Shown: positions 9,086-17,935 of the stretch, piece by piece
Layout of the letters: each line of letters opens with the position of its first letter
Position numbering within the stretch: position 1 is the first letter of the stretch
Assembly (NCBI GenBank): GCA_002256485.1
Contig: NNSG01000003.1
Coordinates: forward strand, 186,001 to 250,000
Reading direction: 5' to 3'
DNA from: Fidelibacterota bacterium 408169
Lineage (GTDB): Bacteria; Fidelibacterota; Marinisomatia; Marinisomatales; TCS55
Length of the DNA stretch: 64,000 nt
Translations under genes and position numbers: made by a program
Notes under the pieces: model-generated
Told to the model about the DNA's origin: nothing
The model's database searches: none
Seen by the model: only the letters and a program-made list of their open reading frames with translations

Positions 9086-9451
9086 ATGTTGAGACAAATT
9101 ATGAAATTAAATTATACATCATTTGGCAGCATCAATATTGATGGTAAACACTATGACATGGATGTGGTAATTGACGGTGGAAAAATTGTCAAACGGGAAA
9201 AAGGCAAAAGCCGTCTGTTGAAATCAGAATATGGACATACACCATTAACACCCCATGAAAATATTCCTTGGGAGTGTACTCAATTAATTATTGGTACTGG
9301 ATTTTACGGCAGCTTACCAATAGCAGATGCCATGAAGGATGAAGCTCGTAATCGGGGTATAGATTTGAAAATCATGACAACAGCTAAAGCATGTAAATAT
9401 CTTGAATCTAAAGGTGAACAGGCGAATGCTGTACTACATCTAACCTGTTAA
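9086..9451 (+). CDS. Mth938-like (DUF498/NDUFAF3-type) domain protein
   Basis: A 121-residue single-domain protein of the Mth938/AAMDC fold. Supporting segments are 'FGSINIDGKHYDMDVVI', 'THENIPWE'-like 'TPHENIPWECTQLIIGTG' and the C-terminal 'TTAKACKYLESKGEQANAVLHLTC'. Family members have a compact alpha/beta fold; the eukaryotic relative NDUFAF3 helps complex I assembly, but bacterial roles are unknown. The ATG at 9086 directly follows the previous stop; a second in-frame ATG at 9101 ('MKLNYTSFG') matches the usual start of the family equally well. It is probably part of the transcript running from murQ. Confidence 0.8.
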   Translation: MLRQIMKLNYTSFGSINIDGKHYDMDVVIDGGKIVKREKGKSRLLKSEYGHTPLTPHENIPWECTQLIIGTGFYGSLPIADAMKDEARNRGIDLKIMTTAKACKYLESKGEQANAVLHLTC

Positions 9452-9473
9452 AAGTGGAATTTGATTCTCTAAA

Positions 9474-9686
9474 GTGAATACTCTCGCTCTTATTGGTATT
9501 TTCCTTTTTTTTTCTGGTCTACTCATTTTTGGTATAAAGCTCATGGCCTATAATCGGAGGAAATACATCACGACTGAAGAGACTGAACCGTTATACCAAT
9601 CGGTTGGTGGAATGAATATGTACCGCATACTCGCCATTGTTCTATTGTTAACCTCTTTAGTCATTATATATTTATTCGGTGATTAA
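9474..9686 (+). CDS. Small two-helix membrane protein
   Basis: A 70-residue protein starting with GTG. Two hydrophobic segments (about residues 4-26 and 50-67) flank a short polar loop containing 'YNRRKYITTEETEPLYQSVGG'-type charged residues, so it is likely a helical hairpin in the inner membrane. The stop is immediately followed by the ATG of the next gene (9687), which supports translation as part of an operon. I do not recognise a family, and no function is offered. Confidence 0.6.
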   Translation: MNTLALIGIFLFFSGLLIFGIKLMAYNRRKYITTEETEPLYQSVGGMNMYRILAIVLLLTSLVIIYLFGD

Positions 9687-10169
9687 ATGAATAAATTTTT
9701 CCTAATTATATTATTTTTCACAGGGAATTTATATGGAGAACAAAAACCCATTAATCCACATCCGAATATGATTGGTCATTGGGAAGGATATGGTCACGAA
9801 ATCGTCAGTTGGAGTATAGCAGACAGTATCTTTTTTTCATTGGAGATTTTTCCGGATGGACATGTAGAAGGTACTGTTGGTGATGCTGCATTGAAAAATG
9901 GATATATGTGTTTAAACAATTGGTTCGTTAGGAAACTTGGCAATCCTCAATATCTAATTGGTGGAGACTTGGAAGGGAATATAGTTGAAAAGGAAAATAT
10001 TTACAGGAAAAAACTTAAGTGGCTTATTCTTGATTTTGTTGATGGTCATTATGAAGGCGGGTTTCATACCAGCGGAACATTTACTCATCCTTGGGCTGGA
10101 AACAAACATTGGAAACTACATATGCAAATGACTGGGGTGGATGTTTTATTGAAAAAGAAAAGTAAATAA
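9687..10169 (+). CDS. Secreted protein of unknown function
   Basis: A 160-residue protein with a clear signal peptide (MNKFFLIILFFTGNLYGE). The mature part starts 'MIGHWEGYGHEI', followed by alternating short strands ('FFSLEIFPDGHVEGTVGDAAL', 'GGFHTSGTFTHPW'). This pattern suggests a small beta-barrel or lipocalin-like fold, rich in Trp, His and Gly. It abuts the small membrane protein gene without a gap. I do not recognise a named family. The 127-base AT-rich gap after it separates it from the next secreted protein, which has its own ribosome-binding site. Confidence 0.65.
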   Translation: MNKFFLIILFFTGNLYGEQKPINPHPNMIGHWEGYGHEIVSWSIADSIFFSLEIFPDGHVEGTVGDAALKNGYMCLNNWFVRKLGNPQYLIGGDLEGNIVEKENIYRKKLKWLILDFVDGHYEGGFHTSGTFTHPWAGNKHWKLHMQMTGVDVLLKKKSK

Positions 10170-10262
10170 GAAAAGGTCTTTTATTACTTATTATGTTTTT
10201 ATGGTAATTATATAATTTTCTAATTATTTTAATGTGTGATTTAGACAATCAAATAACAATAA

Positions 10263-10282
10263 TAAGATCCTGTAGGATCTTA
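10263..10282 (+). promoter_or_regulatory. Perfect palindrome 15 bases before a strong ribosome-binding site
   Basis: Two 9-base arms (taagatcct and aggatctta) with a 2-base centre form a near-perfect palindrome just upstream of 'taggaggaa' and the ATG at 10297. A possible -10 box (tataat, 10211-10216) lies upstream in AT-rich DNA. The arrangement fits either an operator for a dimeric regulator or a 5'-UTR hairpin; nothing here distinguishes them. Confidence 0.4.
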
Positions 10283-10296
10283 ATGTAGGAGGAAGC

Positions 10297-11142
10297 ATGA
10301 TAAAACGAATAGTGATTCTATGCATAAGTATATCCGTTTTGGGTATTCTTCACGCTCAATACAATCCAGATAATAACGTCGTCACCATCTCTAAATATTA
10401 TTTAAATGATGTAAGAGAAGTAGAAGATGGATCAAATGACGAAAGAAAGGAGGTCCTAAAAGAATACGCTAAGAAGATGAATCCGCTACAAGACAAATTG
10501 ATCAGTTCAATGCATTTGGGGCATTATTGGTCAGGGAATTCTGATGAAGTGGTCATTTTGAATGAATGGGCTTCCATTGCTGATGCAGACGCTACAATCA
10601 AAAATAGTGGTGAAACACGAAAAAAAGCATGGCGAAAGGATGAAGATAGAGAAGAATTCATGAAGAAATACAATAAATATTGGGTCGGAAAACATACAGA
10701 TCTTCAAATTTTAGAATTGAATATGGATCGACTCAAAAGATCTTCTCGAAAACATAAAGATGATACATTTGTGACTGTGGTTGAATATACTCTTGTTCCA
10801 ATTTCAGATGTTGAAAATGGTTCAGCTGAAGAACGTGAAGAATTACTGCAGGCGCATTTTGATAATATTGTTAAAAAAGATGACACTATTATCAGTTATA
10901 TGCAATTACAGCATTATTGGTCTGGGACAGCCGGCGGGCCTAATGGATGGCCGATCATTGTGATTACAGAATATGCATCTATCGAAGATGCATTGAATGA
11001 AGATAATTCTGATCTTTGGGAAGCTGCATGGCCAGATGAAGAAGAACGAAAAGCATTTGGTGCAAAGTTATTCCCTTATTGGGGGTTTGGTAAACATAAA
11101 GATATTGGCTTACATACCAATTGGGTTGATTTGAGTAAATAA
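10297..11142 (+). CDS. Secreted protein with two tandem homologous domains, unknown function
   Basis: A 281-residue protein with a signal peptide (MIKRIVILCISISVLGILHAQ) and an unusually good ribosome-binding site (taggaggaa). The mature part is an internal duplication of about 115-residue units. Both contain, in the same order, 'HYWSG', 'EWASI/EYASI', an 'AW..DE.R..F' stretch and 'YW..GKH.D'. The size and pattern recall dimeric alpha/beta-barrel (ABM-like) modules, with two units making one pseudo-dimer, but this is inference. It has its own leader palindrome and a strong terminator, so it is probably a single-gene transcript and possibly well expressed. Confidence 0.7.
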   Translation: MIKRIVILCISISVLGILHAQYNPDNNVVTISKYYLNDVREVEDGSNDERKEVLKEYAKKMNPLQDKLISSMHLGHYWSGNSDEVVILNEWASIADADATIKNSGETRKKAWRKDEDREEFMKKYNKYWVGKHTDLQILELNMDRLKRSSRKHKDDTFVTVVEYTLVPISDVENGSAEEREELLQAHFDNIVKKDDTIISYMQLQHYWSGTAGGPNGWPIIVITEYASIEDALNEDNSDLWEAAWPDEEERKAFGAKLFPYWGFGKHKDIGLHTNWVDLSK

Positions 11143-11158
11143 AATAATGAAATAACCT

Positions 11159-11197
11159 GAATCAAAAAAACCCCGCAACTGCGGGGTTTTTTGATTC
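11159..11197. terminator. Strong bidirectional-type rho-independent terminator
   Basis: A hairpin with a ccccgc/gcgggg core and aact loop is extended on both sides by A-run/T-run pairing and by gaatc/gattc. It has A7 before the stem and T6 after it. It ends the transcript of the duplicated-domain secreted protein. Confidence 0.92.
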
Positions 11198-11282
11198 ATA
11201 TAAAGATTTCAATTTCATTTAATAAATACTGTTTATTATTACTGATTATTTCTTATAAAAAACCTAGATTCAATCATATAAT

Positions 11283-12245
11283 ATGATTAAAAAAACATTT
11301 ACGTTCTATTTATTATTCCAACTCTGTTTTGCTTCAGAGGGTGAAAAAATTACATTCACCAGTGCCAATCCTTTTTCATTCTTTCATGTAATTACCGATA
11401 TTGAAAATCAGGAGTCTCAAGACGTTTTTGGCATACTTCGGATGCCAGAGAATGTAGAACATAAAAATTTGCCTTTGGTCATTGGCGTTGCTGGCAGTTT
11501 AGGTTGGGGAGAGCATAATTTCGAATATTTGCAAATGTATCGAAACATGGGTATAGCCACATTTGAATTACAAAGTTTTCAAAGCAGGGGAGTATCATCT
11601 ACGGTGGGTGAACAGGTTTCCGTTACAACGGCTATGATGATTCTGGACGCATTCCGTGCGTTGGAAAAATTGGGTGAAGATCCTCGAATAGATAGGGATC
11701 GTATTGCCATTACCGGCTGGAGTTTAGGCGGCGGTGTAACCCTATTCTCCGCATGGGAACCATTAAAACGCGCTATAAGTGCTGACGTATCTTTTGCTGC
11801 ACATCTGGCATTTTATCCGCCCTGTTTCATTGTGCCTGAAATCATGGAATTTACCAATGCACCAATCCATATTCTAATCGGTGAGTTGGATAATTGGACC
11901 CCAGCCGCAGCATGCGGAGAACTCGTTCCGCTCATGCAGTCGGCAGGCTCTGATATTGATTTGACTGTCTATGAAGATTCCCACCATTCTTTCGATCGCT
12001 CCGCAAAACCAGTTATTGACGAACATGGATATTCTTTTTCAGACTGCAGATTTATGATGCGTGAAGATGGAGCGGTGCTCATGAATTTTATGGATATTCC
12101 CATGACAGCTCCCATTTTGCAAAAGGTGAGTTTTGCATTTTGTGCGGAACGTGGTCCAACATATGGAGGAAATCCAACTTCAAGAAAAGAAGCGTTTGAG
12201 TTTGCTAAAGGGTTTATGAAAGAACATTTATTAAGCTCTGAATAA
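11283..12245 (+). CDS. Secreted alpha/beta hydrolase (dienelactone-hydrolase-like)
   Basis: A 320-residue protein with a signal peptide (first ~18 residues) and an alpha/beta-hydrolase fold. The nucleophile elbow 'GWSLGG' places Ser at about residue 147, the acid is likely Asp203 in 'GELDNWTP', and the base His is in 'DSHHSFD' (about 234-235). This layout matches periplasmic dienelactone hydrolase-like enzymes, which act on esters or lactones; the real substrate is unknown. A cap-like segment is formed by 'HLAFYPPCFIVPE'. It lies 23 bases before a FAD oxidoreductase gene, probably in one operon. Confidence 0.8.
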   Translation: MIKKTFTFYLLFQLCFASEGEKITFTSANPFSFFHVITDIENQESQDVFGILRMPENVEHKNLPLVIGVAGSLGWGEHNFEYLQMYRNMGIATFELQSFQSRGVSSTVGEQVSVTTAMMILDAFRALEKLGEDPRIDRDRIAITGWSLGGGVTLFSAWEPLKRAISADVSFAAHLAFYPPCFIVPEIMEFTNAPIHILIGELDNWTPAAACGELVPLMQSAGSDIDLTVYEDSHHSFDRSAKPVIDEHGYSFSDCRFMMREDGAVLMNFMDIPMTAPILQKVSFAFCAERGPTYGGNPTSRKEAFEFAKGFMKEHLLSSE

Positions 12246-12268
12246 TCATTATAGAATAGACTCATATT

Positions 12269-13849
12269 ATGAAAAAATGGACGAGTTATAATTCCAAACT
12301 GGCTGATGAAAACTTTGACGCTATAATCATTGGATCAGGTATGGGTGGTTTATCTACCGCAGCTCTTCTGGCTCTGAATGGTAAACGCGTTTTAGTACTT
12401 GAAAAACATTTCAAGATCGGTGGCTGGACCCACACATTTCGCCGTAATAATTTTGAATGGGATGTGGGTCTACACTACATTGGTGAAGTACATAACAAAT
12501 GGTCTGCTGTTCGAAAACTGTTTGATCTCATTTCCAATTCTCAACTGAACTGGTCCCGAATGGACGATAATTATGACCGAATCATTTTTCCTGATAAACA
12601 TTACAATTTTGTGGCTCCACGGGAACAGTTTGTAGAAGATATGATTGGTTATTTTCCAAAGGAGGAAAAAGCCATCCAAACGTATATGAATTATTTGGAC
12701 GAGGCAGTAAAAAGTGCCAGACCATATTTTGCCAACAAAGCTCTGCCAAACGTATTTGCAAATATTACTTACCCTTTCATGACGGGAAAATTCTTCAAAT
12801 ATGCTGATAGGACGACCTTTGATATCATTAATAGTTTATCTGATAATCCAGAACTTCTGGGCGTACTTTCTGGACAATGGGGTGATCATGGACTGCCTCC
12901 TAAACAGAGCAATTTTTTTATGCATGCTTCTGTGGCTCGGCATTATCTTGATGGAGGAAATTATCCTATTGGCTCCTCAAGGCGCATTGCTGAAACAGTA
13001 TCCGATGTAATTGAAAATAACGGTGGAAGTCTGGCCGTCAACACAGGTGTGAACAAAATTGTTGTTCATAAGGGAAACGCTATTGGCGTTGAACTGGAAA
13101 ATGGTGATGTACTGGAAGCACCTGTGATTATCAGCAGTGCTGGTGTTGTGAATACGTTTGACAAACTTTTACGGGATGAGAGTTCAGGCAATTCACTTTT
13201 ACCTGACCTTGAAAGTATTGAACAAACAGAAAGTTATGTCTGTTTGCATCTGGGGTTGAATAAATCTGCAGAGGAATTGAATTTGGGTAAAACAAATCTT
13301 TGGATTTATCCCGGGTATGACCACGATCGCAATGTTCAAGAGTTTATTAATAATCCTGAAAAAGAATTTCCAGTGGTTTATATTTCTTTTCCATCAGCAA
13401 AGGACGATGCCTGGGATAAAAATCACGACGGATATGCCACAATAGAAGCGATCACACTCGCCAACTGGGATTGGTACGATAAATGGCAAGACCTGCCTTG
13501 GAAGAAGCGGGGAGAGGACTATGAAAAAGAAAAGGAAATACTATCACAACGCATTCTTGATGTTGTAAATAAATACGTTCCCCAAGCAAAGGATGCTTTG
13601 GTATTTTCAGAACTTTCAACTCCCTTAACGGTTAATTCTCTAGCGAATTATCAAAAAGGTGAAATGTATGGCATCAGCCATACTTCAAAACGGTTTCATC
13701 AAAAATGGTTGCGACCTCGTACTAAAATTAAAAATCTGTTTCTTACCGGCCAAGATATTACCACTGTGGGTGTTACGAGTGCTCTCTTTTCAGGATTATT
13801 AACGGCTTCTGCCGTTTTGAGAAAAAATCTTTCATCAATGTTGAAGTAA
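12269..13849 (+). CDS. Phytoene desaturase/retinol saturase-like FAD oxidoreductase
   Basis: A 526-residue flavoprotein of the carotenoid desaturase/isomerase and retinol-saturase (RetSat) group. The dinucleotide-binding loop 'IIIGSGMGGLSTAALLA' is at residues 20-36, followed by 'VLVLEKHFKIGGWTHTF' and the RetSat-like 'WDVGLHYIGE'. The C-terminal FAD motif 'LFLTGQDITTVGVTSAL' is intact. Family members reduce or rearrange conjugated double bonds in isoprenoids; the substrate here is unknown. A polyprenyl synthase two genes downstream makes a polyprenoid or quinone-related role thinkable, but no phytoene synthase is present. No signal peptide is seen. Confidence 0.82.
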   Translation: MKKWTSYNSKLADENFDAIIIGSGMGGLSTAALLALNGKRVLVLEKHFKIGGWTHTFRRNNFEWDVGLHYIGEVHNKWSAVRKLFDLISNSQLNWSRMDDNYDRIIFPDKHYNFVAPREQFVEDMIGYFPKEEKAIQTYMNYLDEAVKSARPYFANKALPNVFANITYPFMTGKFFKYADRTTFDIINSLSDNPELLGVLSGQWGDHGLPPKQSNFFMHASVARHYLDGGNYPIGSSRRIAETVSDVIENNGGSLAVNTGVNKIVVHKGNAIGVELENGDVLEAPVIISSAGVVNTFDKLLRDESSGNSLLPDLESIEQTESYVCLHLGLNKSAEELNLGKTNLWIYPGYDHDRNVQEFINNPEKEFPVVYISFPSAKDDAWDKNHDGYATIEAITLANWDWYDKWQDLPWKKRGEDYEKEKEILSQRILDVVNKYVPQAKDALVFSELSTPLTVNSLANYQKGEMYGISHTSKRFHQKWLRPRTKIKNLFLTGQDITTVGVTSALFSGLLTASAVLRKNLSSMLK

Positions 13850-13961
13850 AGAAATAGAATCGCTTTTATTCAATTCTCAATATTTATACAATACATATTC
13901 TCTGTAATTTCTCTACCAATTATTCTATCATTCTAACATTCAATCAACAAAATATAAATCC

Positions 13962-15332
13962 ATGATCAATAAATATATATTCAGAGAATACGATATCCGT
14001 GGTAAGGTAGCAGAAGATTTCCCACCTGACGTAGTGGAGAGTCTGGGCAAAGGATTCGCCACCTTAGTTAAACGTGCCGGTGGGCAGGAAATCAGTTTGA
14101 GCGGTGATGTGCGCCTCACAACTCCGGATCTCATCGAACAATTCAAGAAAGGTGTCCTGTCTACAGGTGTGGATGTGATCAATATTGGCATTTTACCTAC
14201 TCCCGTGAATTATTTTAGTATGTTTGAATTGGGCGTTTTCGGCGCAATGCAAATTACCGGTTCTCATAATCCACCTGAATTCAATGGTTTTAAAATGTCT
14301 ATGGAATGTAAAGCAGTATTTGGTGAACAAATCCAAAAGATCCGAAGACTAATTGAAAATGGTGATTTTGAAACAGGAGAGGGGAGTGAGGTTAGTTATA
14401 ACCTCAAGGAAAAATACACTCAAATGATTTTGGGTAAGATTAAAATCGAACGAAAGCTTAAAGTGGTTATGGACTGCGGAAATGCAGCCGGAGCTATTTT
14501 GGCACCAGATATTTTTAAACATATGAATGTGGAATTAACTGAATTATTTTGCGATATCGATGGTACATTTCCAAACCACCATCCCGATCCGACGGTTAAG
14601 GAAAACCTGGTAGACCTTATTGCTCTTATGAAAACGGGAGAGTTCGATTTTGGTGTAGCTTTTGATGGAGATGCCGACCGTGTAGGCGTGGTGGATGAAA
14701 CGGGTGAAATCATTTGGGCGGATCAGCTTATGTCCTTATTTCTTCCTGAAGTAATCCAAAAAGAAGGTGATGAAATTTTATACGACGTAAAATGCTCTCA
14801 AGCGTTGGAAGAAATGATTACCAAGCATGGAGGCACTCCCGTTATGTGGAAAACTGGACATTCATTGATAAAGCAGAGAATGCACGAATTGGGCTGCCGA
14901 TTTGGTGGTGAAATGAGCGGGCATATCTTTTTTGCCGATGATTATTATGGCTATGACGACGCGATTTATGTTGCTGCCCGAATGGTGCAAATGTTGAGCA
15001 GGAGCAATAAAACACTTTCTGAAATGGTAGCAGAACTTCCAAAATATTATTCTACTCCTGAAATGCGGTTGGAAGCTGAAAACGATGAAGAAAAATTCCG
15101 TATTGCTAAAGAGGCTGTTGCCTATTTTAAAGAAAATTATGATTGCAGTACAGTGGATGGAGTGCGCATTCGTTTTGGAGATGGCTGGGGCTTGGTGCGT
15201 TCGTCAAATACACAACCAGTGATCGTATGCCGCTTCGAAGCAGACACACTTGTACGTATGACAGAAATCAAAAAACTGGTTATGGGCAAGCTACAGGAAA
15301 TAGGTACATTAAAACTGGATGTCGGACACTAA
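13962..15332 (+). CDS. Phosphomannomutase/phosphoglucomutase
   Basis: A 456-residue alpha-D-phosphohexomutase of the ManB/AlgC type, interconverting mannose-6-P/mannose-1-P (and the glucose pair) for nucleotide-sugar synthesis. All four active-site segments are present: the phosphoserine loop 'TGSHNPP' (Ser101), the metal loop 'DGDADR' (about 235-240), the sugar-binding 'GEMSGH' (316-321) and the phosphate-binding 'RSSNTQP' near the C-terminus. Length is normal. The 3' end overlaps the polyprenyl synthase gene by 14 bases; together with the isomerase gene after it this forms an operon for activated sugars and lipid carriers. Confidence 0.93.
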   Translation: MINKYIFREYDIRGKVAEDFPPDVVESLGKGFATLVKRAGGQEISLSGDVRLTTPDLIEQFKKGVLSTGVDVINIGILPTPVNYFSMFELGVFGAMQITGSHNPPEFNGFKMSMECKAVFGEQIQKIRRLIENGDFETGEGSEVSYNLKEKYTQMILGKIKIERKLKVVMDCGNAAGAILAPDIFKHMNVELTELFCDIDGTFPNHHPDPTVKENLVDLIALMKTGEFDFGVAFDGDADRVGVVDETGEIIWADQLMSLFLPEVIQKEGDEILYDVKCSQALEEMITKHGGTPVMWKTGHSLIKQRMHELGCRFGGEMSGHIFFADDYYGYDDAIYVAARMVQMLSRSNKTLSEMVAELPKYYSTPEMRLEAENDEEKFRIAKEAVAYFKENYDCSTVDGVRIRFGDGWGLVRSSNTQPVIVCRFEADTLVRMTEIKKLVMGKLQEIGTLKLDVGH

Positions 15333-16284
15333 ATCATTCACTGAACTGCTGGAATTTATCCGTTCAGAAACAGACCGTCATCTTGGCAATCTGGATTTAC
15401 CGGAAGAACCGGCGTATTTATACGATCCAATTCGATACGCATTAGCTGGAAAAGGCAAACGACTACGTCCAGTGCTGGTGCACTTATCCGGCCGTGGATT
15501 TGATGCGGATCCGGTTGATCTCATGCATGCTGGGTTGGCTGTTGAACTTTTGCATAATTTTACACTAATCCACGATGACATCATGGATCATGACGACACT
15601 CGCCACGGCAAACCGACTATCCATAAAAAATTTGGAACTGAAGCGGCAATTTTAACGGGTGACAGTATTTTTACACTTGCCCAACTAATCATTGGAGACA
15701 TTCAATCCAACACCGTCCATGCATTGCAAGCTTTTAATAAAGCATCGTTAACAGTTTGTGAAGGGCAATCTTATGACCTACAATTTGAAGGAGATGCAAC
15801 CGTATCACTTGATCAATACCTGGATATGATCAGCAAAAAAACCGGTGCTTTGTTAAGCCTCTGTGCGGAATTGGGTGGTATATTAACTGAAAAATCAGAT
15901 GATGTCTGTGCAGAACTTCGCTCATACGGTCTCAATCTCGGTTGTGCTTTCCAGGTCCAGGATGATATTCTGGAAATATTCAGCGATGAAGAAAATCTAG
16001 GTAAAAGTTTAGAAAGTGATGTGGCTGCAGATAAACAAACTATATTAGCAATTCTGGCCAGAAAACACGATGGTTGGGATGAAATTACAAACAGTGATGC
16101 AGATATCTCTGAAAAACGGGAACGAATGCGTTCATTTTACATTGAAACAGGAGTCGAAGCACGAGCACGAGAAATGAGCCAAGGATATATAGATAAGGCA
16201 AAAGATTCCCTGTCAGTATTTGGAGGTGAGCATAAAATTGCAATGGATCAATACACCGATTTTGTTTTAAATAGGACACATTAA
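15319..16284 (+). CDS. Polyprenyl diphosphate synthase
   Basis: A 321-residue trans-isoprenyl diphosphate synthase, condensing isopentenyl diphosphate units into a longer chain for quinones or carrier lipids. It has 'GKGKRLRP' (IPP binding), the first Asp-rich motif 'DDIMD' (residues 86-90) and 'GKPTIHKKFG'. The second Asp-rich motif is 'DDILE' (215-219), with Glu in place of the usual last Asp; the first two Asp, the important ones, are kept. Chain length cannot be read securely. The ATG lies inside the mutase gene; the stop overlaps the next start as TAATG. Confidence 0.88.
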   Translation: MSDTKSFTELLEFIRSETDRHLGNLDLPEEPAYLYDPIRYALAGKGKRLRPVLVHLSGRGFDADPVDLMHAGLAVELLHNFTLIHDDIMDHDDTRHGKPTIHKKFGTEAAILTGDSIFTLAQLIIGDIQSNTVHALQAFNKASLTVCEGQSYDLQFEGDATVSLDQYLDMISKKTGALLSLCAELGGILTEKSDDVCAELRSYGLNLGCAFQVQDDILEIFSDEENLGKSLESDVAADKQTILAILARKHDGWDEITNSDADISEKRERMRSFYIETGVEARAREMSQGYIDKAKDSLSVFGGEHKIAMDQYTDFVLNRTH

Positions 16285-17324
16285 TGGAAACACACCGACT
16301 CGATACGCAAAACATGAAAAAAGCTATTTACGATTTTCCTGATCATGTAGTTCAGGCGATGGAAATAGGGAATACTTTTACTCCGAAAAATTTATTTAAT
16401 GATATTCAAAACATAGTTGTGGCCGGAATGGGTGGTTCAGCAATCGGCGGTGATGTTTGCCAGGCTCTTCTATTAAATGAATTAAACGTACCTTTATTTG
16501 TAAACCGCAACTATACTTTACCAAATTGGGTAAATGAGAACACACTTGTAATCTGTTCGTCTTATTCCGGTAACACGGAAGAAACTTTGTCTGCGTATGA
16601 GGACGCCAAAACAAAAGGTGCACACCTTTGCGGAATTTCCACTGGGGGCACACTCACTGAAAATCTTACGACCAATAATTCTGATGTCATCATGACACCT
16701 GGAGGACTACAGCCTCGAGCAGCGCTTGCTTTTTCTGTCGTACCTATGCTGTATTTGCTCAAAAGTCAAGGACTGATTGGTGATTCTATTTTTGATGATA
16801 TTTCGAAAACAGTTGAATTACTTAACATCCAACGCGATAACTATGCAGAAGAAAATACAGAAAACTCAACATATACTTTAGCTAAATCTATCTATACAAC
16901 ACTGCCCATTATTTATGGTTCATCAGCAACTACATCTGTGGCAGCACTGCGATTGAAAGGTCAGTTCTGTGAAAATGCAGACATGCTGGCATACCATAAT
17001 GAACTTCCGGAAATGAATCATAACGAAATAGTTGGTTGGGAAAATAATGCTGATTTATTTAAGCATATGAGTGTTCTTTGGCTCACCGATTCCGACGATA
17101 ATGATCGTGTAAAATTAAGACAAGAAATCACAAAGCGAATTATAAACGTGAAGAATAAGAATCAATACAACATATCAGTAAAAGGACCATCAGAAAGAAT
17201 TCGTCTATTTCACATGATCCATTTCGGCGACTGGGTAAGTTACTGGTGTGCAATTCTACATGGTATTGATCCATCCCCAGTCGAACCAATTATGCAATTA
17301 AAAGCAAATTTATCTTTAACATAA
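16284..17324 (+). CDS. Bifunctional phosphoglucose/phosphomannose isomerase
   Basis: A 346-residue double-SIS-domain enzyme interconverting fructose-6-P with glucose-6-P and mannose-6-P. Motifs are 'GMGGSAIGGD' (48-57), 'SSYSGNTEET' (92-101), 'ISTGGTL' and the C-terminal 'LPEMNHNEIVGW', which carries the conserved Glu and His. The length matches the archaeal/bacterial bifunctional family rather than classic PGI. It starts within the stop of the polyprenyl synthase gene. With the phosphomannomutase two genes upstream it gives a direct route from fructose-6-P to mannose-1-P. Confidence 0.9.
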   Translation: METHRLDTQNMKKAIYDFPDHVVQAMEIGNTFTPKNLFNDIQNIVVAGMGGSAIGGDVCQALLLNELNVPLFVNRNYTLPNWVNENTLVICSSYSGNTEETLSAYEDAKTKGAHLCGISTGGTLTENLTTNNSDVIMTPGGLQPRAALAFSVVPMLYLLKSQGLIGDSIFDDISKTVELLNIQRDNYAEENTENSTYTLAKSIYTTLPIIYGSSATTSVAALRLKGQFCENADMLAYHNELPEMNHNEIVGWENNADLFKHMSVLWLTDSDDNDRVKLRQEITKRIINVKNKNQYNISVKGPSERIRLFHMIHFGDWVSYWCAILHGIDPSPVEPIMQLKANLSLT

Positions 17325-17383
17325 AATTAGGTATTGATCTTGGCAGAATTCGAAGTATATATTGTCATAAGGGTTTTCCACAT

Positions 17384-17935
17384 ATGATAGCAGTTAAAGT
17401 ACATAAAATTTCATTCCATCCTCCCAGTCGGAGTTATGCTGTTATCCTCAAAGAAATTGATGGTGAACGTCGGCTACCTGTCATTGTGGGTGCTTTTGAA
17501 GCACAATCCATTGCATTGGCATTGGAGTATATGGAAACACCTCGTCCACTGACTCATGATTTAATCGGCAATATAATCAAAGGGATCGACGGAAATTTAA
17601 AAACGGTCAAAATCACCTCGTTAAAAGAAGGTGTTTTCTACGCTCGACTAGAAATTAAAGTGGATGAAATTGGCGATCGATCAATTGATGCTCGCCCAAG
17701 TGATGCCCTGGCAGTTGCTTTACGTCTCCAATCCACCATTCTTGTTTCTGAAAATGTTATGGCTGAAGCAGCCATGATGCCAGATATTGGAAAAGAAGAA
17801 GAGGAAGGACTTGAATCAGCTGATTGGGCACCATCATTGAATTCCTTGGAAAAGAAACTACAGGAAGCAATTGATGGGGAGCAATACGAACGTGCAGCAG
17901 AAATCCGCGATCAAATTAATGATATAAAAGCTTAA
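17384..17935 (+). CDS. Bifunctional nuclease (BFN/DUF151) family protein with UVR motif
   Basis: A 183-residue protein. Residues 1-130 are a BFN/DUF151 domain ('RSYAVILKEIDGERRLPVIVGAFEAQSIA', here seen in pieces, then 'SIDARPSDALAVALR'). The tail from about residue 150 is a UvrB/UvrC-type helical hairpin ending 'QYERAAEIRDQINDI'. A plant relative has nuclease activity, but the bacterial role is unclear; the UVR motif suggests a protein partner. It converges on rnc: the two stop codons share the palindrome ttaa at 17932-17935. Confidence 0.87.
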   Translation: MIAVKVHKISFHPPSRSYAVILKEIDGERRLPVIVGAFEAQSIALALEYMETPRPLTHDLIGNIIKGIDGNLKTVKITSLKEGVFYARLEIKVDEIGDRSIDARPSDALAVALRLQSTILVSENVMAEAAMMPDIGKEEEEGLESADWAPSLNSLEKKLQEAIDGEQYERAAEIRDQINDIKA

